From Actinomycetales bacterium (GTDB lineage: Bacteria > Actinomycetota > Actinomycetes > Mycobacteriales > Micromonosporaceae): a stretch of 64,000 bases of DNA. A model generated the notes under the pieces. That model was not told the DNA's origin, did no database searches, and saw nothing but the letters and a program-made list of their open reading frames with translations. The position numbers were made by a program, and so were the translations under genes. Numbering within the stretch: the first letter of the stretch is position 1; each line of letters begins with the position of its first letter. This document shows, piece after piece, positions 1 to 8,486 of the stretch. The DNA lies in contig PKFB01000021.1 in the NCBI GenBank assembly GCA_002919305.1, positions 124,001 through 188,000 on the forward strand. Direction: 5' to 3'.

Positions 1-1734
1 GAGCTCACAGCGGACGTTCCAATGCCCTCCGAGGACCTCGGTGAGAGCACCCCGGATCACCGCGAGCACGTTCTCGTCGGAGAACCGAGGAAGCAGGCCG
101 GGATGCTGCAGGGACAGCACCAAAACGTCCCCCTCGACCGTCAGAGGGGTCACGTTCTGCAGCAACGACCACACCACCCGACGCCGCTTAGTCCGCTCCA
201 GGATCTGGGGCCAGCGCTGGTGGATCACGGCGTCGTTGACCGGACCGCCGCTCCCCGCAGCGGACACCGGTACGCCGGACGCCGCAGCTGGGGCCGCCAC
301 GGGCCCGGATGGCGAGGCATGAGGGGTGGGCCGAGCGTCTGCTGCGGCGCCCCCACCTGCCGGCACGGCGGGCTGAGGCCAGTCGGTGTCTGGGCGCGAC
401 GCTAACGGCGCAGCCCGTGTCGACGGCGCTGAAGGCGCAGCCGGCGGCGCCGGTGGCACCGTGCCGGAGGACGGTGAAGCGACCGGTGGGGACCCCACCG
501 GGGTTGCGGTGGCCGGCTGAGCCGGCGCAGCCGTAACCGGCCCAGTTGCGGCCGGCGCCGCCACCACACCGGCCTCCACACGACGCTCTAGACGCTCCAG
601 ACGCGTCAACAAGGCCGCGCCAGAGGTATCCGCCGCGGGCAACAGCAAACGGGCGCAGATCAGCTCTAGAACCAGCCGAGGAGCCGTGGCGCCCCGCATC
701 TGAGCCAGACCGTCGTGCACGATGTCGGCCATCCGGGACAGCTCAGCCGGCCCGAGCCGCAGCGCCTGCGCCGTCATCCGCTCCAACTGGTCGGCGGGCA
801 CATCCAGCAGCCCTTTGGAGGCGGCGTCGGGTACCTGGTTGAGCACGATCAGGTCCCGGAGTCGCTCCAGCAGATCCGAGGCGAATCGGCGGGGATCGTG
901 GCCAGCCTCCACCACCTTGTTGACCACGTCGAACACCCCCGCGCCGTCGGCGGCGGCCAACGCGTCACACATCTGGTCAATCAGCGTGCTGTCGGTAACC
1001 CCCAGCAGCGCGGCCGCTTGGGCGTAGGTGATCCCTTCCTCACCAGCGCCCGCCATCAACTGGTCCAAGATCGACAGCGTGTCGCGCGCCGAACCACCCC
1101 CGGCACGGACCACGAGCGGGAAGACAGCCGGCTCGACCTTGATGTTCTCCGCCTGACAGATTTGCTCCAGATAGGGGCGCATCACCCCCGGCGGGATCAG
1201 GCGGAACGGGTAGTGGTGGGTACGCGAGCGGATGGTCGGCAGGACCTTCTCCGGCTCGGTCGTCGCGAAGACGAACAGTACGAACTCGGGAGGCTCCTCG
1301 ACCAGCTTCAACAGCGCGTTGAACCCGGCCGACGAGACCATGTGCGCCTCGTCGATGACATACACCTTGTACCGGCTGGACACCGGCGCGAAGAACGCCC
1401 GCTCCCGCAGTTCCCGGGCGTCATCCACACCACCGTGGGAGGCGGCGTCGATCTCAATAACGTCGATGGAGCCGGGGCCGTCCGGAGCCAGGGCCACACA
1501 CGACTCACACTTCCCACACGGTTCAGGGGTGGGGCCTTCGGCGCAGTTGAGGGATCGGGCCAGGATGCGGGCGCTGGAGGTTTTACCGCAGCCACGTGGG
1601 CCAGAGAAGAGGTACGCGTGGTTGAGTCGGCCGTTACGGATCGCCTGAATCAGCGGTACGGTGACGTGCTCCTGACCGATGATCCCCGCGAACGTAGTCG
1701 GTCGGTACTTCCGATACAGGGCGAGATTCGCCAC
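1..1734 (-). CDS. dnaX: DNA polymerase III subunit gamma/tau, C-terminus cut by window
   Basis: Clamp-loader ATPase of the replicative polymerase. The frame runs open off the left edge, so only the first 578 codons are visible. The start is GTG at 1734, six bases after a GGAGGGGG ribosome site, giving VANLALYRKYRP. Walker A reads GPRGCGKTS, a CxxC-type zinc cluster follows (CGKCESC), Walker B is VIDEAH, and the sensor region around SARDTLS is typical of DnaX. After domain III comes a long Ala/Pro-rich linker (about residues 370-500) and then the start of the tau-type C-terminal domain. The SRP RNA lies just upstream on the same strand, a common actinobacterial arrangement. Confidence 0.97.
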   Translation of the reverse strand, partial: MANLALYRKYRPTTFAGIIGQEHVTVPLIQAIRNGRLNHAYLFSGPRGCGKTSSARILARSLNCAEGPTPEPCGKCESCVALAPDGPGSIDVIEIDAASHGGVDDARELRERAFFAPVSSRYKVYVIDEAHMVSSAGFNALLKLVEEPPEFVLFVFATTEPEKVLPTIRSRTHHYPFRLIPPGVMRPYLEQICQAENIKVEPAVFPLVVRAGGGSARDTLSILDQLMAGAGEEGITYAQAAALLGVTDSTLIDQMCDALAAADGAGVFDVVNKVVEAGHDPRRFASDLLERLRDLIVLNQVPDAASKGLLDVPADQLERMTAQALRLGPAELSRMADIVHDGLAQMRGATAPRLVLELICARLLLPAADTSGAALLTRLERLERRVEAGVVAAPAATGPVTAAPAQPATATPVGSPPVASPSSGTVPPAPPAAPSAPSTRAAPLASRPDTDWPQPAVPAGGGAAADARPTPHASPSGPVAAPAAASGVPVSAAGSGGPVNDAVIHQRWPQILERTKRRRVVWSLLQNVTPLTVEGDVLVLSLQHPGLLPRFSDENVLAVIRGALTEVLGGHWNVRCEL

Positions 1735-1813
1735 AGCGTCCCCCCTCCGCGCCCCCGATACCCCGGAAGCCCACGCCCTCTTTCTCGGAGGATCTGGTGA
1801 AGATCGGAAAGAG

Positions 1814-1903
1814 AGGACCCCTCGCGCACCCGTCAGAGCCTGCTTATCCTTGCTGCCTTCCGGCCCTGGGGAGGTTCACAGGATGCCGCCGCACGAGGGG
1901 CCG
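1814..1903 (-). ncRNA. ffs: Signal recognition particle RNA, small bacterial type (4.5S)
   Basis: The minus strand carries the conserved apical SRP motif (GGAAGGCAGCAAGGATAAGC with the opposing GAACCTCCCCAGGGCC) closed by complementary ends, CCCCTCG near 1900 and CGAGGGG near 1818. The size of about 90 nt fits the 4.5S-type RNA that binds Ffh for co-translational membrane targeting. It precedes dnaX by about 80 nt on the same strand. Exact ends are estimated from the pairing. Confidence 0.93.
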
Positions 1904-2064
1904 TGACCACTCTACCCGGCTCTGAGCGCCTGTGGTGCACGCCCCCCTTCACACATCACCCATCTCGGTCCTGTCCCTAAACTCCGAGGTCCGCGGGCTC
2001 TACGGCCCTGCCTGCCCGACCGCCTGGCGTACGCTGAGCCGGCCGGTGTAAGTGAGATCATCGC

Positions 2065-2084
2065 CATCGGGCGGCCGCCCGATG
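2065..2084. repeat. Perfect 20-bp palindrome upstream of tRNA-Ser
   Basis: The half-site CATCGGGCGG is followed directly by its exact reverse complement. It sits 35 bp upstream of tRNA-Ser(GGA). No gene ends here, so it is not obviously a terminator. It could be an operator or a structured leader element. Confidence 0.5.
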
Positions 2085-2118
2085 CATGGACTCCGGACGA
2101 TTAGGTATCCTGTCCGAC

Positions 2119-2204
2119 GGAGGATTCGCCTAGCGGCCTAGGGCGCACGCTTGGAAAGCGTGTTGGGGTCACACCCCTCACGAGTTCGAATCTCGTATCC
2201 TCCG
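2119..2204 (+). tRNA. tRNA-Ser (anticodon GGA)
   Basis: The acceptor stem GGAGGAT pairs with ATCCTCC. The anticodon loop TTGGAAA gives anticodon GGA, there is a long class II variable arm, and the T-loop is GTTCGAATC. CCA is not encoded. The 86-nt length is normal for tRNA-Ser. A GC-rich hairpin terminator follows at 2224. Confidence 0.96.
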
Positions 2205-2223
2205 CACCCGTATCAGGGCAGTT

Positions 2224-2255
2224 GAGGGCTCCGATCCGTTGTGATTGGAGCCCTC
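2224..2255 (+). terminator. Hairpin terminator after tRNA-Ser
   Basis: The left arm GAGGGCTCC pairs with the right arm GGAGCCCTC, followed by a pyrimidine-rich stretch (ACTCGTTTCTCC). It lies 20 nt beyond the tRNA 3' end. Confidence 0.7.
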
Positions 2256-3141
2256 ACTCGTTTCTCCCACCGTCTCCTCCCCTTCACCGAGCGTGACCCC
2301 TCGCGCCCCTCCCACCGCTTTCCCCTCTACCCAAGTCCTCGGTTTCCGGCCGTCTTCTTCGACTCAGGTACGCCGCATTCCGCCTGCGCGGTCAAGAGCT
2401 GCCAGGAGCGGCCGTATCCACGGCTTCGCCGAGGCGTACCAAATCCGGTCCGGTTGGCCGCCCTCGCATAAGGCCCGCTTATTCGCCCGCTGCCTTTGTG
2501 GGGGTGGCTAGGGGATCCACTGAATCGAGATAACCAATACCCAGGGATATATCGTCTAAATTTCACTTAATAGTCAGCACTGAATGATTCACCCATAGTT
2601 GGATAACTAATCACTTCTGAATTGGGTTCTCGAACCGCCCCAGCCCACCCGTGGCCATATCTGGCCATGTCGACTACGCCCCATCCGGACAGCGCGCCCG
2701 TTCGCCTCTCCGAGGCTGCGTACCGGCGACGAACAAAGCCCGCCAGCACGACGCCCTGCGGCTTTCGCCTTCCCCACCCACTCCGCGCACGACGGCCGTC
2801 GGTCGCTCACGTCCCCGACGGATGCGACCACCGGCCCGAGTGTGGAGCTAAGGGGCAGGCGTCGGGTTCATGGGCGTGTGGCTTTAGGCGTGACCAGAAC
2901 GCGGCTGGTACCGCATTAAGGACCTTCTATGCCCGCTTCTTGGAGGAGGGTAGGCCTTCAGCACCTGACGCGGCTGAGTAGCGCATTTGAGGGCTAGGCG
3001 GATGCACACCTGTTGATCTGCGGGCGTGAGCTGTCCGGAGTGCGTATACCGTGAGCCGCCCGGCACCAAGGCACTCGCGGCCCCTTCGGGGTTGAGCGCC
3101 GCGCTATCGAGGGCTGTAGATGAGCTGATGGTGCGTACACA
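2256..3141. other. Long non-coding stretch, possible decayed mobile-element region
   Basis: Almost 900 bp without a convincing complete gene. Codon-position bias is lacking in all frames. The only recognisable signal is a possible TnpB-like zinc-ribbon tail in the plus frame ending at 2981, listed separately. Confidence 0.5.
2796..2981 (+). pseudogene. Possible remnant of TnpB/OrfB C-terminal zinc ribbon
   Basis: The plus frame, read from an ATG at 2622, ends with a cysteine-containing stretch (C..RPECGA, then WACGFRRDQNAA) resembling the C-terminus of IS200/IS605 TnpB proteins. There a CxxC...CxxC ribbon is followed by a D-x-NAA motif carrying the third RuvC-like aspartate. The cysteine spacing here is degraded (single C before RPEC, single C in WACG) and nothing upstream in the frame resembles the RuvC core, so at best it is a relic. 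A chance match is quite possible. Confidence 0.3.
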
Positions 3142-3180
3142 ACGAGGCCGGTGCCTGGGATCGCCTGGCACCGGCCTCGT
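3142..3180 (-). terminator. Hairpin terminator of the NlpC/P60 gene
   Basis: Perfect 14-bp arms (ACGAGGCCGGTGCC and its complement) with an 11-nt loop, 27 bp beyond the stop of the minus-strand NlpC/P60 gene. The T-tract is weak, as is usual in high-GC actinomycetes. Confidence 0.75.
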
Positions 3181-3206
3181 GGATGTGGTGGAGGGTGCGG
3201 GTTAGG

Positions 3207-4178
3207 TCAGCGGGCTCTACCGAAACTGTGAATGGGCATGTGGTCCATGGGGGCCAACTTCACCACGTCGCCGGGCTTAGGCGCGTGGATGCTCATGCCG
3301 TCACCCACGTAGATTCCGACGTGACCCAGCCCTTGGTAGAAGATCAGGTCACCAGGGGACGGGGAGTCCACATAGGCCAGTTGTTCGCGCTGCCGGCGAA
3401 CGCTGTGGGCCAAGGAGACTCCGATCTGGGCGTACGCCCTCATGGTCAGTCCGGAGCAGTCCCACTGATCCGGACCAGCGGCTCCGAAGACGTACGGTTC
3501 ACCCAGCTGGGCGTAGGCGAACTGAACGATGGCGTTGGCACCCGGCGGTGGAGGAGGCGGGTTGCCACCACTATTACTCGCCGGGGTGGAGCCATAGGTG
3601 TCCTCATACATGTCGGTGAGGCGATCGACCTCAGCCTCAAGCTGGTTACGCCGGTCGCTCAGCTCCTGCTCCAAAGCAGTCTGCTCAGCGATCAGCTGGT
3701 CGATCTGGGCCCGCTCATCCAGCAGCTGAGCGTTGAGCTCCTGCAGATGGGCGATGGCCTCACTCCGGTTAGCAGCTAGCCAGTTCACGGTAGCCAGCTG
3801 CTCCAGGAAGGTGGTGGGGGAGCCGCTGCTGAGCAGGGATTCGATGATGGAGGCGTTGCCACCCCGGAACATGGTCTCGGCCATCTGACCGGTCTCGGCA
3901 TAGGCCGCATCGATCTGCTCTTGGAGCGGCGCCAGTTGGTTGTTGAGTTCCTCCGCCTGCGCCTGAAGCTCCTCGAGACGCGCACGCGCGTCGTTGTATT
4001 CCTCGACAGCGAGCTGGAAAGCCTCTTCAGCCTCTTGGATCTGCTCCCTCAACTCATCCCGGGACGGCTGAGCAAGGGCAGTGGACGAGGGCAGCACCAC
4101 GAGGAACGCAGCGGTCGCAGCGGCGAAAGCGAAGGCGAAGGCGCGCAAGGATCTGGATACGGCATGCGCTGCTGTCAC
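3207..4178 (-). CDS. Secreted NlpC/P60 peptidoglycan endopeptidase with coiled-coil N-terminus
   Basis: A 323-aa cell-wall hydrolase of the RipA/CwlO type, expected to cut stem peptides outside the membrane. A signal peptide ends near residue 36 (ALAQP). Residues about 40-190 are a long coiled coil, then a proline-rich linker (PPPPPPG), then the NlpC/P60 domain from about 213 with catalytic Cys241 (DCSG), His286 (GHVGIY) and His298. The GTG start at 4178 follows AAGGAG. The leader contains a c-di-AMP riboswitch, so expression probably answers to this second messenger, as for many actinobacterial resuscitation and cell-wall hydrolases. It is monocistronic, with its own terminator at 3142-3180. 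Confidence 0.93.
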   Translation of the reverse strand: MTAAHAVSRSLRAFAFAFAAATAAFLVVLPSSTALAQPSRDELREQIQEAEEAFQLAVEEYNDARARLEELQAQAEELNNQLAPLQEQIDAAYAETGQMAETMFRGGNASIIESLLSSGSPTTFLEQLATVNWLAANRSEAIAHLQELNAQLLDERAQIDQLIAEQTALEQELSDRRNQLEAEVDRLTDMYEDTYGSTPASNSGGNPPPPPPGANAIVQFAYAQLGEPYVFGAAGPDQWDCSGLTMRAYAQIGVSLAHSVRRQREQLAYVDSPSPGDLIFYQGLGHVGIYVGDGMSIHAPKPGDVVKLAPMDHMPIHSFGRAR

Positions 4179-4206
4179 CAGGAGCTGGCTCCTTCTTCCT
4201 CAAACC

Positions 4207-4385
4207 ACCTACCGGGTTAGCTGACGGGTTCGGGCGGGAAGGAGTATCGCCCTACCAGCGCGTGAAGTACGCGCCGGATTCACCCCGAAGGTGGAGACGC
4301 CGTGGTGGTAGGGGGTGCTGAGACGGCGCCGTTTGGGTCCCCGGTCCGCCGGGCTTCGGCGATTCGGCGGTTGACCGTCCGGTGC
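4207..4385 (-). promoter_or_regulatory. c-di-AMP riboswitch (ydaO/yuaA class)
   Basis: Read on the minus strand, the leader of the NlpC/P60 gene contains the conserved blocks of the ydaO/yuaA aptamer in order: GACCGGGGACCCAAA, GGGGTGAATCCG, GTAGGGCGA, then CCGAACCCGTCAGCTAACCC close to the start codon. These are the signature purine-rich loops of this class. In actinobacteria this riboswitch normally precedes NlpC/P60 or Rpf genes, as here. The aptamer ends about 30 nt before the GTG start. The expression platform was not resolved. Confidence 0.88.
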
Positions 4386-4579
4386 CACCCGGCTGGGAGG
4401 CAGACACCCGGACAATCGGCAACTCACAGTAGAGACTCAACGGGTGCTTTCGCAAGGCCGACGCTCAGTCAAACGATATTTTCCTCAGGGGTCCATTGAG
4501 GACATCAGCTATCGATGCTGATGCAGTCACGGTTGGTGATACCGCAGGTCAGAAAGGTAAAGCACTATCAGACGGTAAA

Positions 4580-4618
4580 CCGTGAGGGCGTCGGCGTTGC
4601 GTGCCGACGCCCTCACGG
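4580..4618 (-). terminator. Terminator of the sugar ABC transporter operon
   Basis: Perfect 15-bp arms (CGTGAGGGCGTCGGC and its complement) around a 7-nt loop, followed on the minus strand by GGTTTACC. It lies 65 bp after the last permease gene. Confidence 0.8.
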
Positions 4619-4682
4619 CGTGACATTTCCAACTATCCGTGTCCTGTCACACAACACATGCGACAGATACGGAGAGCGATCG

Positions 4683-5615
4683 CTATTTCACCGAGCCGGC
4701 GAGTACTCCCTGAACGAAGTACCGCTGGAAGGCGAAGAACACCACGAGCGGAACAATCATCGACAGGAAGGCACCCGGCGCGATGATGTCGATGTTGGCA
4801 CCGAACGACCGGGTCTGCTCCCGGAGCGCGTAGGTGATGGGGGCGTTTTCCGAGCTGGCGAACGACAGCGCCACCAGCAGGTCGTTCCACACCCACAGGA
4901 ACTGGAAGATCGCTAGCGAGGCGATCGCCGGCCAGCCTAGTGGAAGCACGACCTTACGGAAGATCGTCAGCTCCCGACCACCGTCCATGCGGGCCGCTTC
5001 CAGCAGGTCACGAGGGATCCCGATGAAGAAGTTCCGCAACAGGAAGATGGCGAACGGGAGCCCGAAGGCGACGTGGAACAGCACCACCGCCGTGATGTCA
5101 CCGTAGATCCCCATCTTCCCGAAGAGCCAGGCGTCAGGCAGCAGACCCACCTGAACCGGCACCACGATCAGGCCCACCACCACGATGAACAACCAGTCCC
5201 GCCCGGGGAAATCGATCCAGGCGAAGGCGTACGCCGCAGCGGCTCCAATGAGGACCACCAGGACCGTCGAAGGCACCGAGATCAGCACCGTGTTCCACAG
5301 CGAATCGATGATCCGGTCGCTCTCCAAGATGTTCTGGTAGTTCCTGAAGGTGATCTGTGCCGGCTCAGTGAAGACTGTCCACCAACCCGACTCGCTGTAG
5401 TCCTGACTGGTCCGCAGGCTGGTGATAAGCAGGCCCACCGTGGGTACCAGCCAGAGCAGCGCGACGATGATCAGGAACGCCTGCACCAGGCCGTTCCCGA
5501 GGGCCGACACCACGTAGTAGATGGCGCTGCGCTTCGGGGCGCCCATCGCCTGCCGCGCCTGCTGCTCCTGCGAGCCTGAGCTCGACGCGTCGGCCGGGGC
5601 TGTGGTCGCGGTCAC
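4683..5615 (-). CDS. Sugar ABC transporter permease, MalG/AglG type
   Basis: A 310-aa inner-membrane subunit with six predicted membrane spans. The EAA loop (DLLEAARMDGGRELTIFRKVVLP) contacts the ATPase. The family is the binding-protein-dependent transport permeases for oligosaccharides (MalG, AglG). The GTG start at 5615 overlaps the TGA of the upstream permease by four bases, so the two are translationally coupled. SD GGAGGGATC lies upstream. It is the last gene of the four-gene operon. The substrate cannot be read from the sequence; alpha- or beta-glucosides are likely for this subfamily. Confidence 0.92.
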   Translation of the reverse strand: MTATTAPADASSSGSQEQQARQAMGAPKRSAIYYVVSALGNGLVQAFLIIVALLWLVPTVGLLITSLRTSQDYSESGWWTVFTEPAQITFRNYQNILESDRIIDSLWNTVLISVPSTVLVVLIGAAAAYAFAWIDFPGRDWLFIVVVGLIVVPVQVGLLPDAWLFGKMGIYGDITAVVLFHVAFGLPFAIFLLRNFFIGIPRDLLEAARMDGGRELTIFRKVVLPLGWPAIASLAIFQFLWVWNDLLVALSFASSENAPITYALREQTRSFGANIDIIAPGAFLSMIVPLVVFFAFQRYFVQGVLAGSVK

Positions 5616-7105
5616 GACTGATCCCTCCGGAACCTTCTGATGTTGAACAGCATGGCGGGCAGTACCAGCAGGAACAGGAAGATCGCCAACGCGCTTCCCA
5701 GTCCTTGGTTGCGCTCATCGAAGGAGACCCGCCACATCTCCAGCGCCACCACGGTGGCGTCGGACTGTGTGGACTGCGGCGCCAAGACCAGCACCAGGTC
5801 GAAGACCTTCAGGACGTTGATCATCATGGTGATGATCACGACCAGCAGTACTGGTTTGACCAGTGGAATGGTGACCCGACGGAACACCTGCCACTCGGTG
5901 GCGCCGTCCACCCGGGCCGCCTCCAAGGCGTCGCGAGGAATGGCCGACAGTCCGGCCGCGATCAGGACCATCGCGAAACCGGCCCAGATCCAGATGTAGG
6001 AGATGATGATCGACGGGGTTACCAGGGTCGGCCCGAGCCAGGTCACGCCGTTGAAGGGTTCGGCGAAGTTGGAAGCCGCCAGGCGTACCGTGTACGCCCC
6101 GTCCGTCAGGTCGGGGAAGGAGAAGCGACCCTCATTGTCGGTCTCCGTGGTGGCGACCACTTCGCCGTCACGGATCGCCTCAACCTCAACACCGGGCAGC
6201 CCACGCTCGCCGTTGTCCACCACAGCAGTGGTGCCGCCGCCTCCGCGGACGAAGTCGGACCACACCAGGCCGTGTAGTCCTTCACCGTCCACGTTAGACG
6301 GAGCCTGCTGTGCCTCGGAGGGGATCTCGTCTGGTGCGATACCCACCAGGGGGAACAGCACTGGCTCCCCGGCGGAGACCGGCTGGGCGGTGTCGATAGC
6401 GCCGTCGTCGGTCACTGTGGTGACGGCCGCGTCAGTACCCGCCACCTCTTCGGCGTCCCGGACCCGGGCGCCGCTGTACGGTGACGGCTCGAAGATCATG
6501 TCGTGGATGGTGACCGCTATAGCGTTGGCCACCCCACGGTCCGGCTCAGCGTCGTAGACGATCTGGAAGGTCACACCGGCGGCGAGGAAAGAGATCGCCA
6601 TCGGCATGAAGATCAGCATCTTGAACGCTGTGCCCCACTTAACGCGTTCGGTGAGGACCGCGAAGATCAGTCCGAGCGCGGTTACCACCGCGGGGACGAC
6701 CGCGACCCAGATGATGTTGTTGGTGATGGCGCGCAACGTCGACTCGCGGGTGAACATGTCGACGTAGTTGTCGAGCCCCACGAAAGTCTGGAATCCGTCG
6801 CGCCCGAACAGACTGCGAACCAGCGTCCAGCCGATAGGGAAGACAACCAGCGTTCCCAGCACGATCATCGCGGGTGCCAGGAACAGCACGGCCATCAGAC
6901 GGCTGGCCCCCGTCACGCCGCTTCCGTTGCTGGAGCGGCCGCCGCGGCGGGCGGTGGTGGCTGACGCCGTCCCCGCCGCCTGGCCGGCGGCCGCCACAGC
7001 CCGGGAGCGACCGCCGTCTGTTGCCGTATCAGCCGATGTTCCGACCTGCTCCGAGCGCTCAGGAGTGGACTGAGCGTCGGCGGCGGTCGATCCCGGGTTC
7101 GTCAT
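5612..7105 (-). CDS. Sugar ABC transporter permease, MalF/AglF type, with large extracytoplasmic insert
   Basis: A 497-aa permease, well above the usual 290-330 aa. Residues 1-68 are a polar Ala/Ser/Thr-rich cytoplasmic tail. Membrane spans begin at about 70, and the EAA loop is at about 390-413 (DALEAARVDGATEWQVFRRV). Between spans, residues about 185-355 form an extracytoplasmic loop. Its second half (about 300-345: GLPGVEVEAIRDGEV, then TDNEGRFSFPDLTDGAYTV) looks like a Cna-B/carboxypeptidase-regulatory beta-sandwich. MalF also has a large P2 loop that docks the binding protein, and this insert may play that role. ATG start with SD AAGGAG. It lies between the binding protein and the second permease. 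Confidence 0.92.
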   Translation of the reverse strand: MTNPGSTAADAQSTPERSEQVGTSADTATDGGRSRAVAAAGQAAGTASATTARRGGRSSNGSGVTGASRLMAVLFLAPAMIVLGTLVVFPIGWTLVRSLFGRDGFQTFVGLDNYVDMFTRESTLRAITNNIIWVAVVPAVVTALGLIFAVLTERVKWGTAFKMLIFMPMAISFLAAGVTFQIVYDAEPDRGVANAIAVTIHDMIFEPSPYSGARVRDAEEVAGTDAAVTTVTDDGAIDTAQPVSAGEPVLFPLVGIAPDEIPSEAQQAPSNVDGEGLHGLVWSDFVRGGGGTTAVVDNGERGLPGVEVEAIRDGEVVATTETDNEGRFSFPDLTDGAYTVRLAASNFAEPFNGVTWLGPTLVTPSIIISYIWIWAGFAMVLIAAGLSAIPRDALEAARVDGATEWQVFRRVTIPLVKPVLLVVIITMMINVLKVFDLVLVLAPQSTQSDATVVALEMWRVSFDERNQGLGSALAIFLFLLVLPAMLFNIRRFRRDQS

Positions 7106-7110
7106 CTCCT

Positions 7111-8433
7111 TCAGCCTCCGTATGCCGCGGTTGCCTGTTCCTCAAGCGCTTGCGCGGTGCCCTGAATGTCTGTGGGGTTGGCCAGGAAGTCCTGCAGGAT
7201 TCCCCACATTCCCGCGCTAGGCGTCGCGCCGAAGGCAGCGGGCTGCAGGTCAGACATGTCGTACCGAACGTTGTCACCAGCGTCGATCAGCGCCTGCGCG
7301 ATCTGCTGGGTGCTCTCGTCCGGGTACACGGAGAGGTCGACGTTCTGGTTGGGCGAGAGGAAACCACCCTGGGCCGCCCAGATCTCGGCCGCCTCGGGGC
7401 TGGCCAGGAACTCCAGCAGGCCGTGCGCGCCCTCGTTGTCCTGCAGAGCGACCGCCACGTCACCACCGGCCACCACGCTGGTCGGCGAGCCGTTGATGGA
7501 GGGGAAGGTGAAGAACTGGGCGTTCTCACCCACCGTCGCGCTGGTCTCCGCGTTGATCACGGAAGCGACGAAGTCACCCTCGAAGACGATCGCGGCCTGC
7601 GGGTCATCGCTGAACACGTCCGCGACCGACTGCTGGAAGGTGATCTGCAAAGCGCCCTCGGGGCCTCCCGAGACGGCGTTAGGCATGCTCCACAGCTCGC
7701 TGAGGATCGTCAGCGTGTCGATCACGGTCTGGTCGGTCCACGGGATCTCGTGACTGGCCAGCTGGTCGTAGGCCTCGGGACCGGCCACCCGCAGGTAGAC
7801 GTTCTCGAACCAGTCGGTGAGGGTCCAGCCGTCACCACCGGCTATCGACAGGGGCGTGATACCCGCGTCGGACAGCGTCGACACCACGGTGGTGAAGTCC
7901 TCCCAGGTCTCGGGCGCCTCCACCCCCGCGTCATCGAAGGCTTCGGTGTTGTACCAGACCAGGGACTTGTTGGCCGCCTTCCAGTAAACGCCGTACAGCT
8001 CGCCGTCGACGCTTCCCAGCTCACGCCAGATACCAGCGAAGTTCTCGTCAACGGCGGCGCTCACCGCGTCGTTGACCGGCACCAGGGCGTCCTGCTCCGC
8101 CAGGTCACGGAGCAGACCCGGCTGAGGCAGAATCGCCACGTCCGGCGGCGAGCCACCCTGCAGGCGGGTGTTGAGCACGGTGGCGATGTCGTCACCGGTG
8201 GAGGTGTACTGCACCTCCGCGCCCGTCCGCTCCTCGAAGGCGTCCAGCACCAGCCGGAACGACTCCTGCTCGGCACCGGTCCAGACCGCTGCTACCTCAA
8301 TGGTCTGGCCTTCCAGCGATCCTTCCGCGGGCCCACCGCCGTTGCTCGACCCGCCGTCATCGCCACCGCACGCGGCGGCGAATAGGGCGACCGACGCAAA
8401 GGCCGCCCCAATGCGCACTCCTCTGCGGCTCAT
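7111..8433 (-). CDS. Sugar ABC transporter substrate-binding lipoprotein
   Basis: A 440-aa extracellular solute-binding protein of family 1 (MalE/AglE-like). The signal peptide ends in a lipobox with Cys22 (FAAACGG), followed by a Gly/Ser/Asp linker, so it is lipid-anchored outside the membrane. ATG start with strong SD GGAGGAG. The stop is six bases before the start of the MalF-type permease. It delivers the sugar to the two permeases. The upstream ATPase gene is 53 bp away on the same strand, making this the second gene of the operon. Confidence 0.93.
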   Translation of the reverse strand: MSRRGVRIGAAFASVALFAAACGGDDGGSSNGGGPAEGSLEGQTIEVAAVWTGAEQESFRLVLDAFEERTGAEVQYTSTGDDIATVLNTRLQGGSPPDVAILPQPGLLRDLAEQDALVPVNDAVSAAVDENFAGIWRELGSVDGELYGVYWKAANKSLVWYNTEAFDDAGVEAPETWEDFTTVVSTLSDAGITPLSIAGGDGWTLTDWFENVYLRVAGPEAYDQLASHEIPWTDQTVIDTLTILSELWSMPNAVSGGPEGALQITFQQSVADVFSDDPQAAIVFEGDFVASVINAETSATVGENAQFFTFPSINGSPTSVVAGGDVAVALQDNEGAHGLLEFLASPEAAEIWAAQGGFLSPNQNVDLSVYPDESTQQIAQALIDAGDNVRYDMSDLQPAAFGATPSAGMWGILQDFLANPTDIQGTAQALEEQATAAYGG

Positions 8434-8486
8434 CCATCTCCTCCTGTTTCATTCGGGGTTCAGAGGTTGCTCGTGAAGTCGTCGCA

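Noticed and set aside
715-1800. Long plus-strand open frame (about 360 codons)
   Set aside because: Lies opposite dnaX and only mirrors its codon bias. No ribosome site and no recognised domain.
6874-8385. About 500-codon plus-strand frame over the binding-protein gene
   Set aside because: Antisense shadow of the clearly real lipoprotein and permease genes.
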